Part shown: piece after piece, positions 51,623 to 59,513 of the stretch | How positions within the stretch are numbered: the stretch's first letter is position 1 | How the letters are laid out: each line of letters begins with the position of its first letter | Source of the DNA: Acidobacteriota bacterium | Lineage (GTDB): Bacteria; Acidobacteriota; Aminicenantia; Aminicenantales; Saccharicenantaceae | Direction: 5' to 3' | NCBI GenBank assembly: GCA_029569255.1 | Contig: JAKQUO010000061.1 | Location: forward strand, 62,001-126,000 | Length of the DNA stretch: 64,000 bases | Notes under the pieces: generated by a model | What the model saw: only the letters and a program-made list of their open reading frames with translations | What the model was told of the DNA's origin: nothing | Database searches by the model: none | Program-made: the position numbers and the translations under genes

Positions 51623-53392
51623 ATGTCGACAGCCGTCGAGCGCTGGATCGAGGACCAGGAACGCCTGGCCAAGCCGGCCAAGGTCTACTGGTGCGACGGG
51701 TCGGACGGCGAGGCCTGGCGCCTCCTCGAGATCGGCATGAACGAGGAGCGCCTCAACGGGCCCGTCTTCCTGCCCCTGAACCACAAGAACTGGCCGACGG
51801 CCTACCTCCACCGCTCCCACCCGACCGACGTCGCCCGGGTCGAGCACCTGACCTTCGTCTGCCATCCCGCCAAGGAGGACTCGGGCCCGAACAACAACTG
51901 GATGGACGTCGGCAAGGCCAAGAAGCTCATGACCGGCCTCTCGGACGGCTGCATGGCCGGCCGGACCATGTACGTCATCCCGTACATGATGGGCCATCCC
52001 GACTCGCCCTACGCCAAGGCCTGCGTCATGATCACCGACTCGACCTACGTCGCCGCGAGCATGCGCATCATGACCCGCATCGGGACGCCCATCCTGGAGA
52101 AGCTCCGCAACCGCGAGGACTTCGTCAAGGGCTTCCACTCCATCGGCTCCCTCGACCCCAACCGCCGCTACATCATGCACTTCCCCCGCGAGGGCCTGGT
52201 CTGGAGCGTCGGCTCGGGCTACGGCGGCAACGCCCTGCTCGGCAAGAAGTGCGTCTCGCTCCGCATCGGCTCCTACCTCGGCTACAAGCAGGGCTGGCTG
52301 GCCGAGCACATGGTCATCATGGGCATCGAGGACCTCCGGGGCCGGAAGACCTACATCACGGCCGCCCTGCCCAGCGCCTGCGGCAAGACCAACCTGGCCA
52401 TGATGGAGTCGGCCCTGCCCGGCTACCGGGTCTGGACGCTCGGCGACGACATCGCCTGGCTCAACATCGGCCCGGACGGCCGGCTCTGGGCCATCAATCC
52501 CGAGGCCGGCTACTTCGGAGTCGCGCCCGGCACGTCGATGAAGACCAACCCCAACATGATGAGGACGATCAAGCGGGGCGCCTTCAACCCGACGCTGTTC
52601 ACCAACGTGGCCCTGGACACCGACGCCAACGAGCCCTGGTGGGAGGGCCTCGACGGGCCCGTGCCCGAGCATCTGCTGGATTGGCAGGGCAAGCCCTGGA
52701 CGCCGGCGCTGGGCACGAAGGCCGCCCACCCCAACTCCCGGTTCACGGCCCAGATCATGAACTCGCCCATGCTCGACAAGGAGGCCGAGAACCCCCAAGG
52801 CGTGCCCATCTCGGCCATCATCTTCGGCGGCCGCCGGACGAGCCTCATCCCGCTCGTCACGGAGAGCTTCAATTGGGCCCACGGCGTCTTCATGGGCGCC
52901 CGCATGGGCTCGGAGACGACGGCCGCGGCCACGGGGCAAGTCGGCGTCGTCCGGCGCGACCCCATGGCCATGCTCCCCTTCTGCGGCTACAACATGGCCG
53001 ACTACTGGCGCCACTACCTCAACATGGGCAACCGCATGTCCCGGCCGCCCCGGATCTTCTCGGTCAACTGGTTCCGGACGGACGAGCGGGGCAAGTTCAT
53101 CTGGCCGGGCTTCGGCGACAACATGCGCGTCCTCAAGTGGATCATCGACCGGGTGAACGGCGCCGTGCCGGCCCGCGAGACCCCGGCCGGCCTGGTGCCG
53201 CGCGTCGAGGACCTCGACCTGACCGGCCTCGACCTCCCCAAGGACAAGCTGGAGAAGCTCTTCGAGGTCAAGATCAAGGAGTGGAAGTCGGAGGTCGACG
53301 GGATCCGCGATTTCCTCAAGCCCTACAAGGGCCGTCTCCCGGCCGAGATCCGCGAGCAGCTCGAGAAGCTCGAGCGCCAGGTCCGCGGCTGA
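51623..53392 (+). CDS. pckG: GTP-dependent phosphoenolpyruvate carboxykinase
   Basis: Converts oxaloacetate and GTP to PEP, CO2 and GDP, the entry step of gluconeogenesis, in line with growth on peptides. The 589-residue length is normal. Signatures of the GTP class are the P-loop LPSACGKTN with its reactive Cys, TLGDDIAWLN, NPEAGYFGVAPGTS, FGGRRTSLIPLV and a C-terminal NWFRTDERGKFIWPGFGDN. ATG 51623 follows the -10 box by 20 nt; the track start at 51551 precedes the promoter. Its stop faces the MFS gene. Confidence 0.95.
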   Translation: MSTAVERWIEDQERLAKPAKVYWCDGSDGEAWRLLEIGMNEERLNGPVFLPLNHKNWPTAYLHRSHPTDVARVEHLTFVCHPAKEDSGPNNNWMDVGKAKKLMTGLSDGCMAGRTMYVIPYMMGHPDSPYAKACVMITDSTYVAASMRIMTRIGTPILEKLRNREDFVKGFHSIGSLDPNRRYIMHFPREGLVWSVGSGYGGNALLGKKCVSLRIGSYLGYKQGWLAEHMVIMGIEDLRGRKTYITAALPSACGKTNLAMMESALPGYRVWTLGDDIAWLNIGPDGRLWAINPEAGYFGVAPGTSMKTNPNMMRTIKRGAFNPTLFTNVALDTDANEPWWEGLDGPVPEHLLDWQGKPWTPALGTKAAHPNSRFTAQIMNSPMLDKEAENPQGVPISAIIFGGRRTSLIPLVTESFNWAHGVFMGARMGSETTAAATGQVGVVRRDPMAMLPFCGYNMADYWRHYLNMGNRMSRPPRIFSVNWFRTDERGKFIWPGFGDNMRVLKWIIDRVNGAVPARETPAGLVPRVEDLDLTGLDLPKDKLEKLFEVKIKEWKSEVDGIRDFLKPYKGRLPAEIREQLEKLERQVRG

Positions 53393-53410
53393 GTCCCTCG
53401 CCGCCTCGAC

Positions 53411-54625
53411 TTAGAGCGCGCCCTCGTGGGTGACCCCCGCCGCCGCGGGTTCGCCGCCGCTCGCCCCGAAGAACTCCGGGCCGCGCGGGGCGTAGAAGGC
53501 GAGGACGCCCAGCGTCAGTATGCCGGTGAAGACGAAGGGGAAGGCGATGCCGAGCAGGTCCGACAGGACGCCGGCGACGAGCGTGACGACCGCCCCGGAA
53601 ACGAGCTGGATGTTGCTGACCCAGCTGAAGGCCATGGTCTGGCCCGAGGCCGACACGGTCGAGCCGACGAAGGTGTGGAGCGAGGGGTAGGTCATGAGCA
53701 GGAAGCCGCCGAAGAGGAGCAGGCCGGCCACGGCCAGCGCCCGGGTCGGGGCGAAGCCGAGCAGGAAGAGCGCCGCGGCCGCGCCGACGAGGCTGGCCAT
53801 GAACACGGGCTTTCGGCCGAAGCGCCGGCTCAAGGCGCCGTAGCCGTATCCGGTGACGGTCCCGAGCCCGACCCAGAGGGCCAGGAACAGGCCCGTCTGG
53901 CCCATGGGGATGCCGTACTTGCGGTTGAGGAGGGAGGGGGCGTAATAGACGGCCACCGACCAGCCCGCCCCGCCGAAAAAGAAGCCGGGCGCGAAGCGGC
54001 GGATGTCCCGGAGCGACCGCCACCAGTCGGCCGGCCTGAGGGACGGTCGCTCCTCGCTCCGCGACGAGACCCCGAGCAGGGCCAGGGAGCCGAGTCCGGC
54101 CAGGACGAGGCCGAAGACCGCCCAGGCGTAGAGCGGCGTCTTCCAGCCCCAGCCCTGGGCCAGGAAGCCGACCGTCAGGTAGGCCAGGCCGACGCCGAGG
54201 TTGCCGGAGCCGCTCTGGATGCCCATGGCGTCGTCGAGCTCGCGGCCCGAGCCGGCCCGCGACTTGGAGACCCAGGCGATGACGATGGGATGGTAGAAGC
54301 TGGCGAAGACGCGCAGGACCAGGTACAGGAGGAGCAGGGCCGCGAAGGAGCGGGCGAGCGGGATGACGGCCAGGGAAGCGCAGAGGCCGAGCCCGCTCAG
54401 GATCATGAGGCTCCGGTATTCGCTGCGGAAGGAGATCCGGACGACCAGGAACTGGACGGCGAACGTGGCCAGGAGGCCGAGGTTGGAGAGGACGCCGATC
54501 TGGGAGTAGCTCGAAATGAGGAGGCCCTGGGCCAGCAGGAGCGGGAAGACCATCGGCGTGATGACCGAGACGGCGTCGGTCAGGGCGTGGAAGAGCGAGG
54601 CGGAAACGAGGATCCGGTGCTTCAA
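53411..54625 (-). CDS. Major facilitator superfamily transporter
   Basis: A 404-residue MFS protein with twelve predicted helices. The layout (FHALTDAVSVITPMVFPLLL, FHPIVIAWVSKS, GRKPVFMASLVGAAAALFLL) recalls FsmR/fosmidomycin-resistance-like exporters, but the substrate is open. The start is TTG 54625, 7 nt after the stop of the upstream serine hydrolase gene. That tight spacing suggests one transcript and possible joint action on one compound. Confidence 0.8.
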   Translation of the reverse strand: MKHRILVSASLFHALTDAVSVITPMVFPLLLAQGLLISSYSQIGVLSNLGLLATFAVQFLVVRISFRSEYRSLMILSGLGLCASLAVIPLARSFAALLLLYLVLRVFASFYHPIVIAWVSKSRAGSGRELDDAMGIQSGSGNLGVGLAYLTVGFLAQGWGWKTPLYAWAVFGLVLAGLGSLALLGVSSRSEERPSLRPADWWRSLRDIRRFAPGFFFGGAGWSVAVYYAPSLLNRKYGIPMGQTGLFLALWVGLGTVTGYGYGALSRRFGRKPVFMASLVGAAAALFLLGFAPTRALAVAGLLLFGGFLLMTYPSLHTFVGSTVSASGQTMAFSWVSNIQLVSGAVVTLVAGVLSDLLGIAFPFVFTGILTLGVLAFYAPRGPEFFGASGGEPAAAGVTHEGAL

Positions 54626-54632
54626 CGCGCGG

Positions 54633-55907
54633 TCACCGGTAGGATTCGACGATTGACTGGTAGACGAGGGCCCGGAACTTGGCCTGGGCGTCGCTGCCCG
54701 CCGCCGGCAGGAGCTGGGTCATGAACACGGCCACGAGCTTTTCGACAGGATCGACCCAGTAGGTGGAGTGGTAGGCGCCTCCCCAGCCGTAGGCCCCGAC
54801 CGAACCGGGCTCGCCGTCGCGCCCCAGCTCCTTGGTCACCCAGAAGCCGAGGCCGAAGCCGTTCCCGCCGCCCTGGTAGACCGGGCCGAGGTGGTCGACG
54901 GTCATGAGCTCGACCGACTTGGGGCTGAGGATGTGGACGCCCCCCCATTCGCCGCCGCTCTGGAGCATGAGCAGGAAGCGGGCGTAGTCCTCGGCCGTCG
55001 AGAGGAGGCCGGCCCCGCCCGAGAAGCAGGCCCGCGGGCCCTCGAGGTAGGCCCGCTCTTTCGGGCCGGCGACGGGCCCGGCCTTGCCGTCCTTCCCGAT
55101 GCCGTAGACGGCGGCCAGGCGGCCGGCCTTGTCCTCGGGCAGGAAGAACGAGGTGTCGGACATCGCCAACGGCTTGGCGATCCGCCTCTCGATGAACTCG
55201 GCCAGGCTCATGCCCGAGACGGCCTCGACGAGATAGCCGAGGACGTCGGTGCTGTAGCCGTAGATGTACCTCTCGCCGGGCTGGGCGTCGAAGGGCAGGC
55301 CGGCCAGCTTCCTCATGTAGGCGCCGATGGGCTCGGGCCGGTCGGCCAGGAACCAGCCCTGCAGGCCGGCCGCCTTGTAGAGGTCCCTGGCCAGTCCGCT
55401 GCCGTAGGAGATGCCGGAGGTGTGCGTCAGCAGGTCGAGGACCGTGATCTGCCGTTTGGCCGGGACGATCTTGTAGCCCGGGCCTTTCTTCGACGCGTCG
55501 GGGACGGCCACGGTCGTCTTGGCGAACTCGGGGAGGTATTTCGCGACCGGATCGTCGAGGAGGAGCTTGCCCTCCTCGAACAGGATCATGACCGCCACGG
55601 TCGTGACGGCCTTGGTCTGCGAGGCGATGCGGAAGACGGCGTCGGTCGGCATGGCCGCGCCCGTCGCCGGATCGATCTTGCCGAAGGCCTGGAGGTGGGC
55701 GACCTTGCCCCCGCGCGCGACCAGGGTCACCGCGCCGCCGATCTTGCCCTCGTCCACGTAGCGCTGCATGACCGCGCCGAGCCGGGCCAGGCGGGCCGAG
55801 TCGAGCCCGACCATCTCCGGCCGGGCGATCGGCAGCTTGTCGGCCGCGGCGAGTGGACAGGCGACGAGGACAACGAGGATGAGGCCGCGGAAGCGGGACG
55901 CGCGCAT
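54633..55907 (-). CDS. Secreted serine hydrolase of the beta-lactamase/EstB family
   Basis: A 424-residue exported protein (MRASRFRGLILVVLVACPLA). It has the class C penicillin-binding fold: nucleophile Ser and Lys in IASQTKAV (SxxK), Tyr in YIYGYSTDVLG (YxS), and WGGAYHSTYW where KTG would be. The H-S-T triad replacement and overall length fit esterases such as EstB or D-aminopeptidase-like enzymes more than true beta-lactamases. AGGAGGT precedes the ATG. Promoter TTGACT-18-TATAAG. An MFS gene follows. Confidence 0.88.
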   Translation of the reverse strand: MRASRFRGLILVVLVACPLAAADKLPIARPEMVGLDSARLARLGAVMQRYVDEGKIGGAVTLVARGGKVAHLQAFGKIDPATGAAMPTDAVFRIASQTKAVTTVAVMILFEEGKLLLDDPVAKYLPEFAKTTVAVPDASKKGPGYKIVPAKRQITVLDLLTHTSGISYGSGLARDLYKAAGLQGWFLADRPEPIGAYMRKLAGLPFDAQPGERYIYGYSTDVLGYLVEAVSGMSLAEFIERRIAKPLAMSDTSFFLPEDKAGRLAAVYGIGKDGKAGPVAGPKERAYLEGPRACFSGGAGLLSTAEDYARFLLMLQSGGEWGGVHILSPKSVELMTVDHLGPVYQGGGNGFGLGFWVTKELGRDGEPGSVGAYGWGGAYHSTYWVDPVEKLVAVFMTQLLPAAGSDAQAKFRALVYQSIVESYR

Positions 55908-55939
55908 GGGGACCTCCTGTGGGAAGGCTTGCGCCCTTG

Positions 55940-55969
55940 CTTATACCAGAACACCCGCCGGTCAGTCAA
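55940..55969 (-). promoter_or_regulatory. Promoter of the serine hydrolase-MFS operon
   Basis: Minus strand: TTGACT (55969-55964), 18 nt, TATAAG (55945-55940), 32 nt before ATG 55907. Confidence 0.55.
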
Positions 55970-55990
55970 AGCGCTCTGAATGCCCCTGAA

Positions 55991-56224
55991 CCATGGTGCC
56001 GGACGAAGCGGCGAGGAGGGTAGCCTGAACACGGTGTAGGGAGAGTTCAGCCGGGTCGCGTGCCGGACGAAGGACGTTTGCCTGCAAACCGGCGAAACGT
56101 GTCCGAGCGAGCCGTAGCGCACGGCGAGCGAGTTGTTTTGCCGCCGAGTCCGGCGCACGGCCCGGCGTGAAGAACTCTCCCGGCCGGGGAGGGCTATCCT
56201 CCGAGCCGCCGAGAGGCACCTTGG
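55991..56224 (+). ncRNA. Candidate structured RNA (long imperfect hairpin)
   Basis: Most of the 410-nt gap between the serine hydrolase and symporter genes folds on itself. Nested helices: 55991-56000 with 56215-56224 (one U-U); 56008-56025 with 56192-56209 (16 pairs around a tandem G-A/A-G); 56039-56048 with 56172-56181 (10 perfect pairs); 56050-56068 with 56148-56166 (18 of 19 positions pair, two as G-U, then another tandem G-A). Hairpins inside: 56072-56104 and GCCGT-AGCGC-ACGGC (56111-56125). Wobbles and sheared G-A pairs favour the plus strand. A palindromic mobile fragment is the alternative. No promoter is evident; family unknown. Confidence 0.45.
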
Positions 56225-56247
56225 CCGCGGCGTCTGCGGCCTTGTTC
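56223..56247 (+). terminator. Terminator-like hairpin after the structured element
   Basis: GGCCGC-GGCGTCT-GCGGCC followed by TTGTTCT. It would end a transcript of the structured element. The same TTGTTC is also the -35 box of the symporter promoter. Confidence 0.4.
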
Positions 56248-56270
56248 TCGCCGGGTGTTCTCCGTATAAT
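56242..56270 (+). promoter_or_regulatory. Promoter of the third SSS symporter gene
   Basis: TTGTTC (56242-56247), 17 nt, TATAAT (56265-56270). The leader to ATG 56319 is about 40 nt. Confidence 0.55.
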
Positions 56271-56318
56271 TGGCGCCGACATGCGCCGCCCGGCGTCCGC
56301 CGCGAAAGGACGATAGCC

Positions 56319-58169
56319 ATGCAGCTTCAGCTCCTCGACTGGATCATCGTCGCCGTCATCCTCTTCATCTGCTTCGCGCCGGCCCTGTTCTACCGCAAGC
56401 GGGCCGGCCAGAGCACCTCCGAGTTCTTCGCCTCGGGCCGGGCCGTGCCCTGGTGGCTGGCCGGGCTGTCCATGGTGGCCACCACCTTCTCGAGCGACAC
56501 GCCCAACCTGGTCACCGACATCGTCCGCCGCAACGGCGTGGCCGGCAACTGGGTCTGGTGGGCCTTCACCCTGACCGGCGTGGCCACGGTCTTCTTCTAC
56601 GCCCGGATGTGGCGGCGCTCCGAGGTCCTGACCGACCTCGAGTTCTACGAGCTGCGCTACTCGGGCAAGGCCGCGAGCTTCGTCCGCGGCTTCCGCTCCG
56701 TCTACCTCGGCTTCTTCTTCAACTGCATCATCATGGCCACGGTCAACCTGGCCGCCTGCAAGATCGCCGCCGTCCTCTTCGGCCTCGACCGCTGGCAGAC
56801 GCTCCTGGCCGTCGGCCTGCTCAACGTCGTCTTCGCCGCCCTGACCGGCCTCTGGGGGGTCCTGATCATCGACATGATCCAGTTCTTCGTCAAGATGACC
56901 GCCGTCATCGCCGCGGCCTACTTCGCGGTCAAGGCCGTCGGCGGCATGCCCGTCCTGATCGAGCGGCTCTCGGCCGTCCCCGGCCCCGGCGGCATCAACT
57001 TCCTCAACATGCTGCCGAACTTCAGGAGCAACTGGGACCTGGCCATCGCCATCTTCATCATGCCCCTGGCCGTCCAATGGTGGGCGGTCTGGTACCCCGG
57101 CGCCGAGCCGGGCGGCGGCAGCTACATCGCCCAGCGCATGCTGGCCTCGAAGTCGGAGAAGGACTCGCTCGCGGCGGTCCTCTTCTTCAACATCGCCCAC
57201 TACGTCCTCCGGCCCTGGCCCTGGATCCTCGTCGCCCTGGCCTCGCTCCTCGTCTTCCCCAATCTCGCCGACATCCAGAAGGCCTTCCCCCACCTCGACC
57301 CGAGCCTCATCGGCCACGACATCGCCTACCCGGCCATGCTCAGGTTCCTGCCCGTCGGCTTCATCGGGCTCATGGTCGGCGGCCTCGTCGCGGCCAACTC
57401 CTCGACCAACCTGACCCACCTCAACTGGGGCGCCTCCTACCTCGTCCACGACTTCTACCGCCGCTTCGTCAACAAGACGGCCTCCGAGAGGCACTATGTC
57501 CTCGTCGGCCGCCTGGCCACCGTCGCCCTCTTCTTCTCGGCCGGCGCGCTCGTCTTCGTCCTGGAGACGGCCAAGGACTCGTTCGACATCATCCTCCAGG
57601 TCGGCGCCGGGACGGGCCTGCTCTACCTCGTCCGCTGGTTCTGGTGGCGGGTCAACGCCTGGTGCGAGGTCAACGCCATGATCTCGTCGTTCGCCTTCTC
57701 CATCCTGCTGCTCGTCTTCCGCAAGCCCGGGGTCGTCAGCCAAGCCGGGCTCAACATCCCCACCCATTACGCCCTCATCCTGACCGTCGCCGTGACCACC
57801 GTCAGCTGGATGCTGACCGCCTTCCTCGGGCCGCAGACGGACCGCGCGCAGCTGGTCAAGTTCTATGAGAAGGTCAGGCCCATGGGCCCGGGCTGGAAGG
57901 CCATCCGGCGCGAGGCCGGCATCGCCGAGACGGAGGCCCGGGCGACCCACGAGAGCTTCCCGCTGGCCCTGGTCGGCTGGGTCTCGGGCTCGCTGACCAT
58001 CTGGTCGGCCCTGTTCACGGTCGGCAACGTCCTCTACAGCCGCTGGGTCTACGCGGGAGCGCTCTCGGCCGTGTTCGTCGTGAGCGGCTTCGTCCTGCTC
58101 AAGGTCATCAACCGGCTGTGGAGCAGGGCCCCGGGCGCGGCGGCGGACAAGACGGCCGCGGCCGGCTGA
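56319..58169 (+). CDS. Sodium/solute symporter (SSS family)
   Basis: A 616-residue protein with 13 or more helices. The first loop carries TSEFFASGRAVPWWLAGLSM, and VGGLVAANSSTNLTHLNWGA is the Na+-site helix region. The preceding FSSDTPNLVTDIVRRNGVAGNWVWW and a long C-terminal extension differ from the other two symporters here, so it probably takes a different solute. A weak GAAAGGA lies upstream of the ATG. It is transcribed alone behind the structured element. Confidence 0.88.
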   Translation: MQLQLLDWIIVAVILFICFAPALFYRKRAGQSTSEFFASGRAVPWWLAGLSMVATTFSSDTPNLVTDIVRRNGVAGNWVWWAFTLTGVATVFFYARMWRRSEVLTDLEFYELRYSGKAASFVRGFRSVYLGFFFNCIIMATVNLAACKIAAVLFGLDRWQTLLAVGLLNVVFAALTGLWGVLIIDMIQFFVKMTAVIAAAYFAVKAVGGMPVLIERLSAVPGPGGINFLNMLPNFRSNWDLAIAIFIMPLAVQWWAVWYPGAEPGGGSYIAQRMLASKSEKDSLAAVLFFNIAHYVLRPWPWILVALASLLVFPNLADIQKAFPHLDPSLIGHDIAYPAMLRFLPVGFIGLMVGGLVAANSSTNLTHLNWGASYLVHDFYRRFVNKTASERHYVLVGRLATVALFFSAGALVFVLETAKDSFDIILQVGAGTGLLYLVRWFWWRVNAWCEVNAMISSFAFSILLLVFRKPGVVSQAGLNIPTHYALILTVAVTTVSWMLTAFLGPQTDRAQLVKFYEKVRPMGPGWKAIRREAGIAETEARATHESFPLALVGWVSGSLTIWSALFTVGNVLYSRWVYAGALSAVFVVSGFVLLKVINRLWSRAPGAAADKTAAAG

Positions 58170-58404
58170 CCCCCGGGCCGCGCTGAATCCGGGTGCGCGT
58201 CCGCGCCTCCATCGGCCTCGACTTCGGCCCGAGGGCGGCCGAGGCGGGCGGTCCCCGGAGCATCCGCGGCCTCGGCACTCCCGGGGCCAGGCCCCTCCCC
58301 GCCGCGGTCGGACGGCCCAGGGAGTCCGCATTTCAATCAGCCCCGGGGGGTAGGTTTTTCCCCCGTATTTGTGCTATAGAATCACCTTGAAAAGAGGTGC
58401 GCGC

Positions 58405-58755
58405 ATGACAAACGCCCGGTCCGCCGTCCTGGCCGTCCTGGCCGCGGGCGAGGACGCCTACGAGGCCAACTGGAAGCTCGCCCGCGTCTACCACGAGCTG
58501 CCCGGGTTCGCCGGCGGCAGCGAGAAGACGTCCCTCGAGCACCTCCTCAAGTCCGTCGAATACGGCCCGCGCGTCGGCCTCAACCTCATCTACCTCGCCG
58601 ACACCTACATCTCGCTCGGCCGCGTCGGCGACGCCCGCAGGACCCTCGAGACCATCCTGACCATGGAGCCCTATCCCGACCTCCTGCCGGAGACGGAGGA
58701 GGAGCGGGCCCAGGCCCGCGAGAGGCTCGAAAGGAAGCCGTTCAAGACGAAATGA
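58405..58755 (+). CDS. Small tetratricopeptide-like protein
   Basis: A 116-residue helical protein (ANWKLARVYHELPGFAGG, HLLKSVEYGPRVGLNLIYLADTYISLGRVGDARRTL) with two or so TPR-like helix pairs. It resembles the tail of TRAP-transporter T-components. ATG 58405 has AAGAGG upstream and follows a TATAGAAT box at 58375-58382; the track's earlier start lies in that box. It has no signal peptide and could act as a scaffold. The stop overlaps the next gene (ATGA). Confidence 0.7.
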   Translation: MTNARSAVLAVLAAGEDAYEANWKLARVYHELPGFAGGSEKTSLEHLLKSVEYGPRVGLNLIYLADTYISLGRVGDARRTLETILTMEPYPDLLPETEEERAQARERLERKPFKTK

Positions 58756-59513
58756 CCCGCGCGCCCCGGGAACGGGGGGCCGCGCGAGCGCCCGTCCCCG
58801 TTCTCCCAGAACCCCTCCGCGTCCTCTACGAGTCGGACGACTACCTGGCCGTGGACAAGCCCGAGGGCGTCCTGTCGGTCTCCCAGCCGGGCGGCGAGGC
58901 GGGCCTCCCGGACCTTCTCCGGGACCGCTTCCCGCGTCGGCTCTTCTCCGTCCACCGCCTCGACCGCGGCGCCAGCGGCGTCATCGTCCTGGCCAGGACC
59001 GCCGCGGCCCACCGCCACCTCAACGGCGAGTTCGACCGCCGCGAGGTCCGCAAGACCTACCTGGCCCTCGTCGACGGCGCCCCGGCCTCGAACCGCGGCC
59101 GGATCAACGCCCCGCTCCGCGAGTTCGGCTCGGGACGGATGGGCGTCGACCCGCGGCGCGGCAAGCCCTCGACGACCGAATGGAAGGTGGCCGAGCGCTT
59201 CGACGGCGCGACCCTTCTCCGCGTCTCCCCCGAGACCGGCCGGCGCCACCAGGTCCGGGCCCACCTCTACCACCTCGGTCACCCCATCCTCGGCGACCTC
59301 GGCTACGGCGACCGGGACCGGCAGAGCCGGCATCCCCGGCTCATGCTCCACGCCCTGGCCATCGAGTTCCGCCTGCCCTCGGGCGAAACCGTCGCCGTCG
59401 AGGCCCCCCCGCCCCCCTCCTTCGAGGCGGTCCTGGCCGCTTTCAGGGCCGGGAAGAAGGGCCCGAAAGAGAAAGAGAGCGGTCAACGGTCCGCTCGCAG
59501 GGAGTCCCCATGA
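58752..59513 (+). CDS. RluA-family pseudouridine synthase
   Basis: A 253-residue enzyme that isomerises uridine in rRNA or tRNA. The catalytic Asp lies in SVHRLDRGASGVIVLAR; VDKPEGVLSV, GRRHQVRAHLYHLGHPILGD and PRLMLHALAIEF are the other RluA blocks. There is no S4 domain at the N-terminus. It sits between a TPR protein and a peptidase, linked by ATGA overlaps at both ends; the functional reason is not clear. Confidence 0.92.
   Translation: MTRAPRERGAARAPVPVLPEPLRVLYESDDYLAVDKPEGVLSVSQPGGEAGLPDLLRDRFPRRLFSVHRLDRGASGVIVLARTAAAHRHLNGEFDRREVRKTYLALVDGAPASNRGRINAPLREFGSGRMGVDPRRGKPSTTEWKVAERFDGATLLRVSPETGRRHQVRAHLYHLGHPILGDLGYGDRDRQSRHPRLMLHALAIEFRLPSGETVAVEAPPPPSFEAVLAAFRAGKKGPKEKESGQRSARRESP

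Noticed and set aside
54633-55907. Antibiotic-resistance beta-lactamase
   Set aside because: The KTG box is replaced by H-S-T and the layout fits EstB-like esterases; pairing with an MFS gene is not enough to claim resistance.
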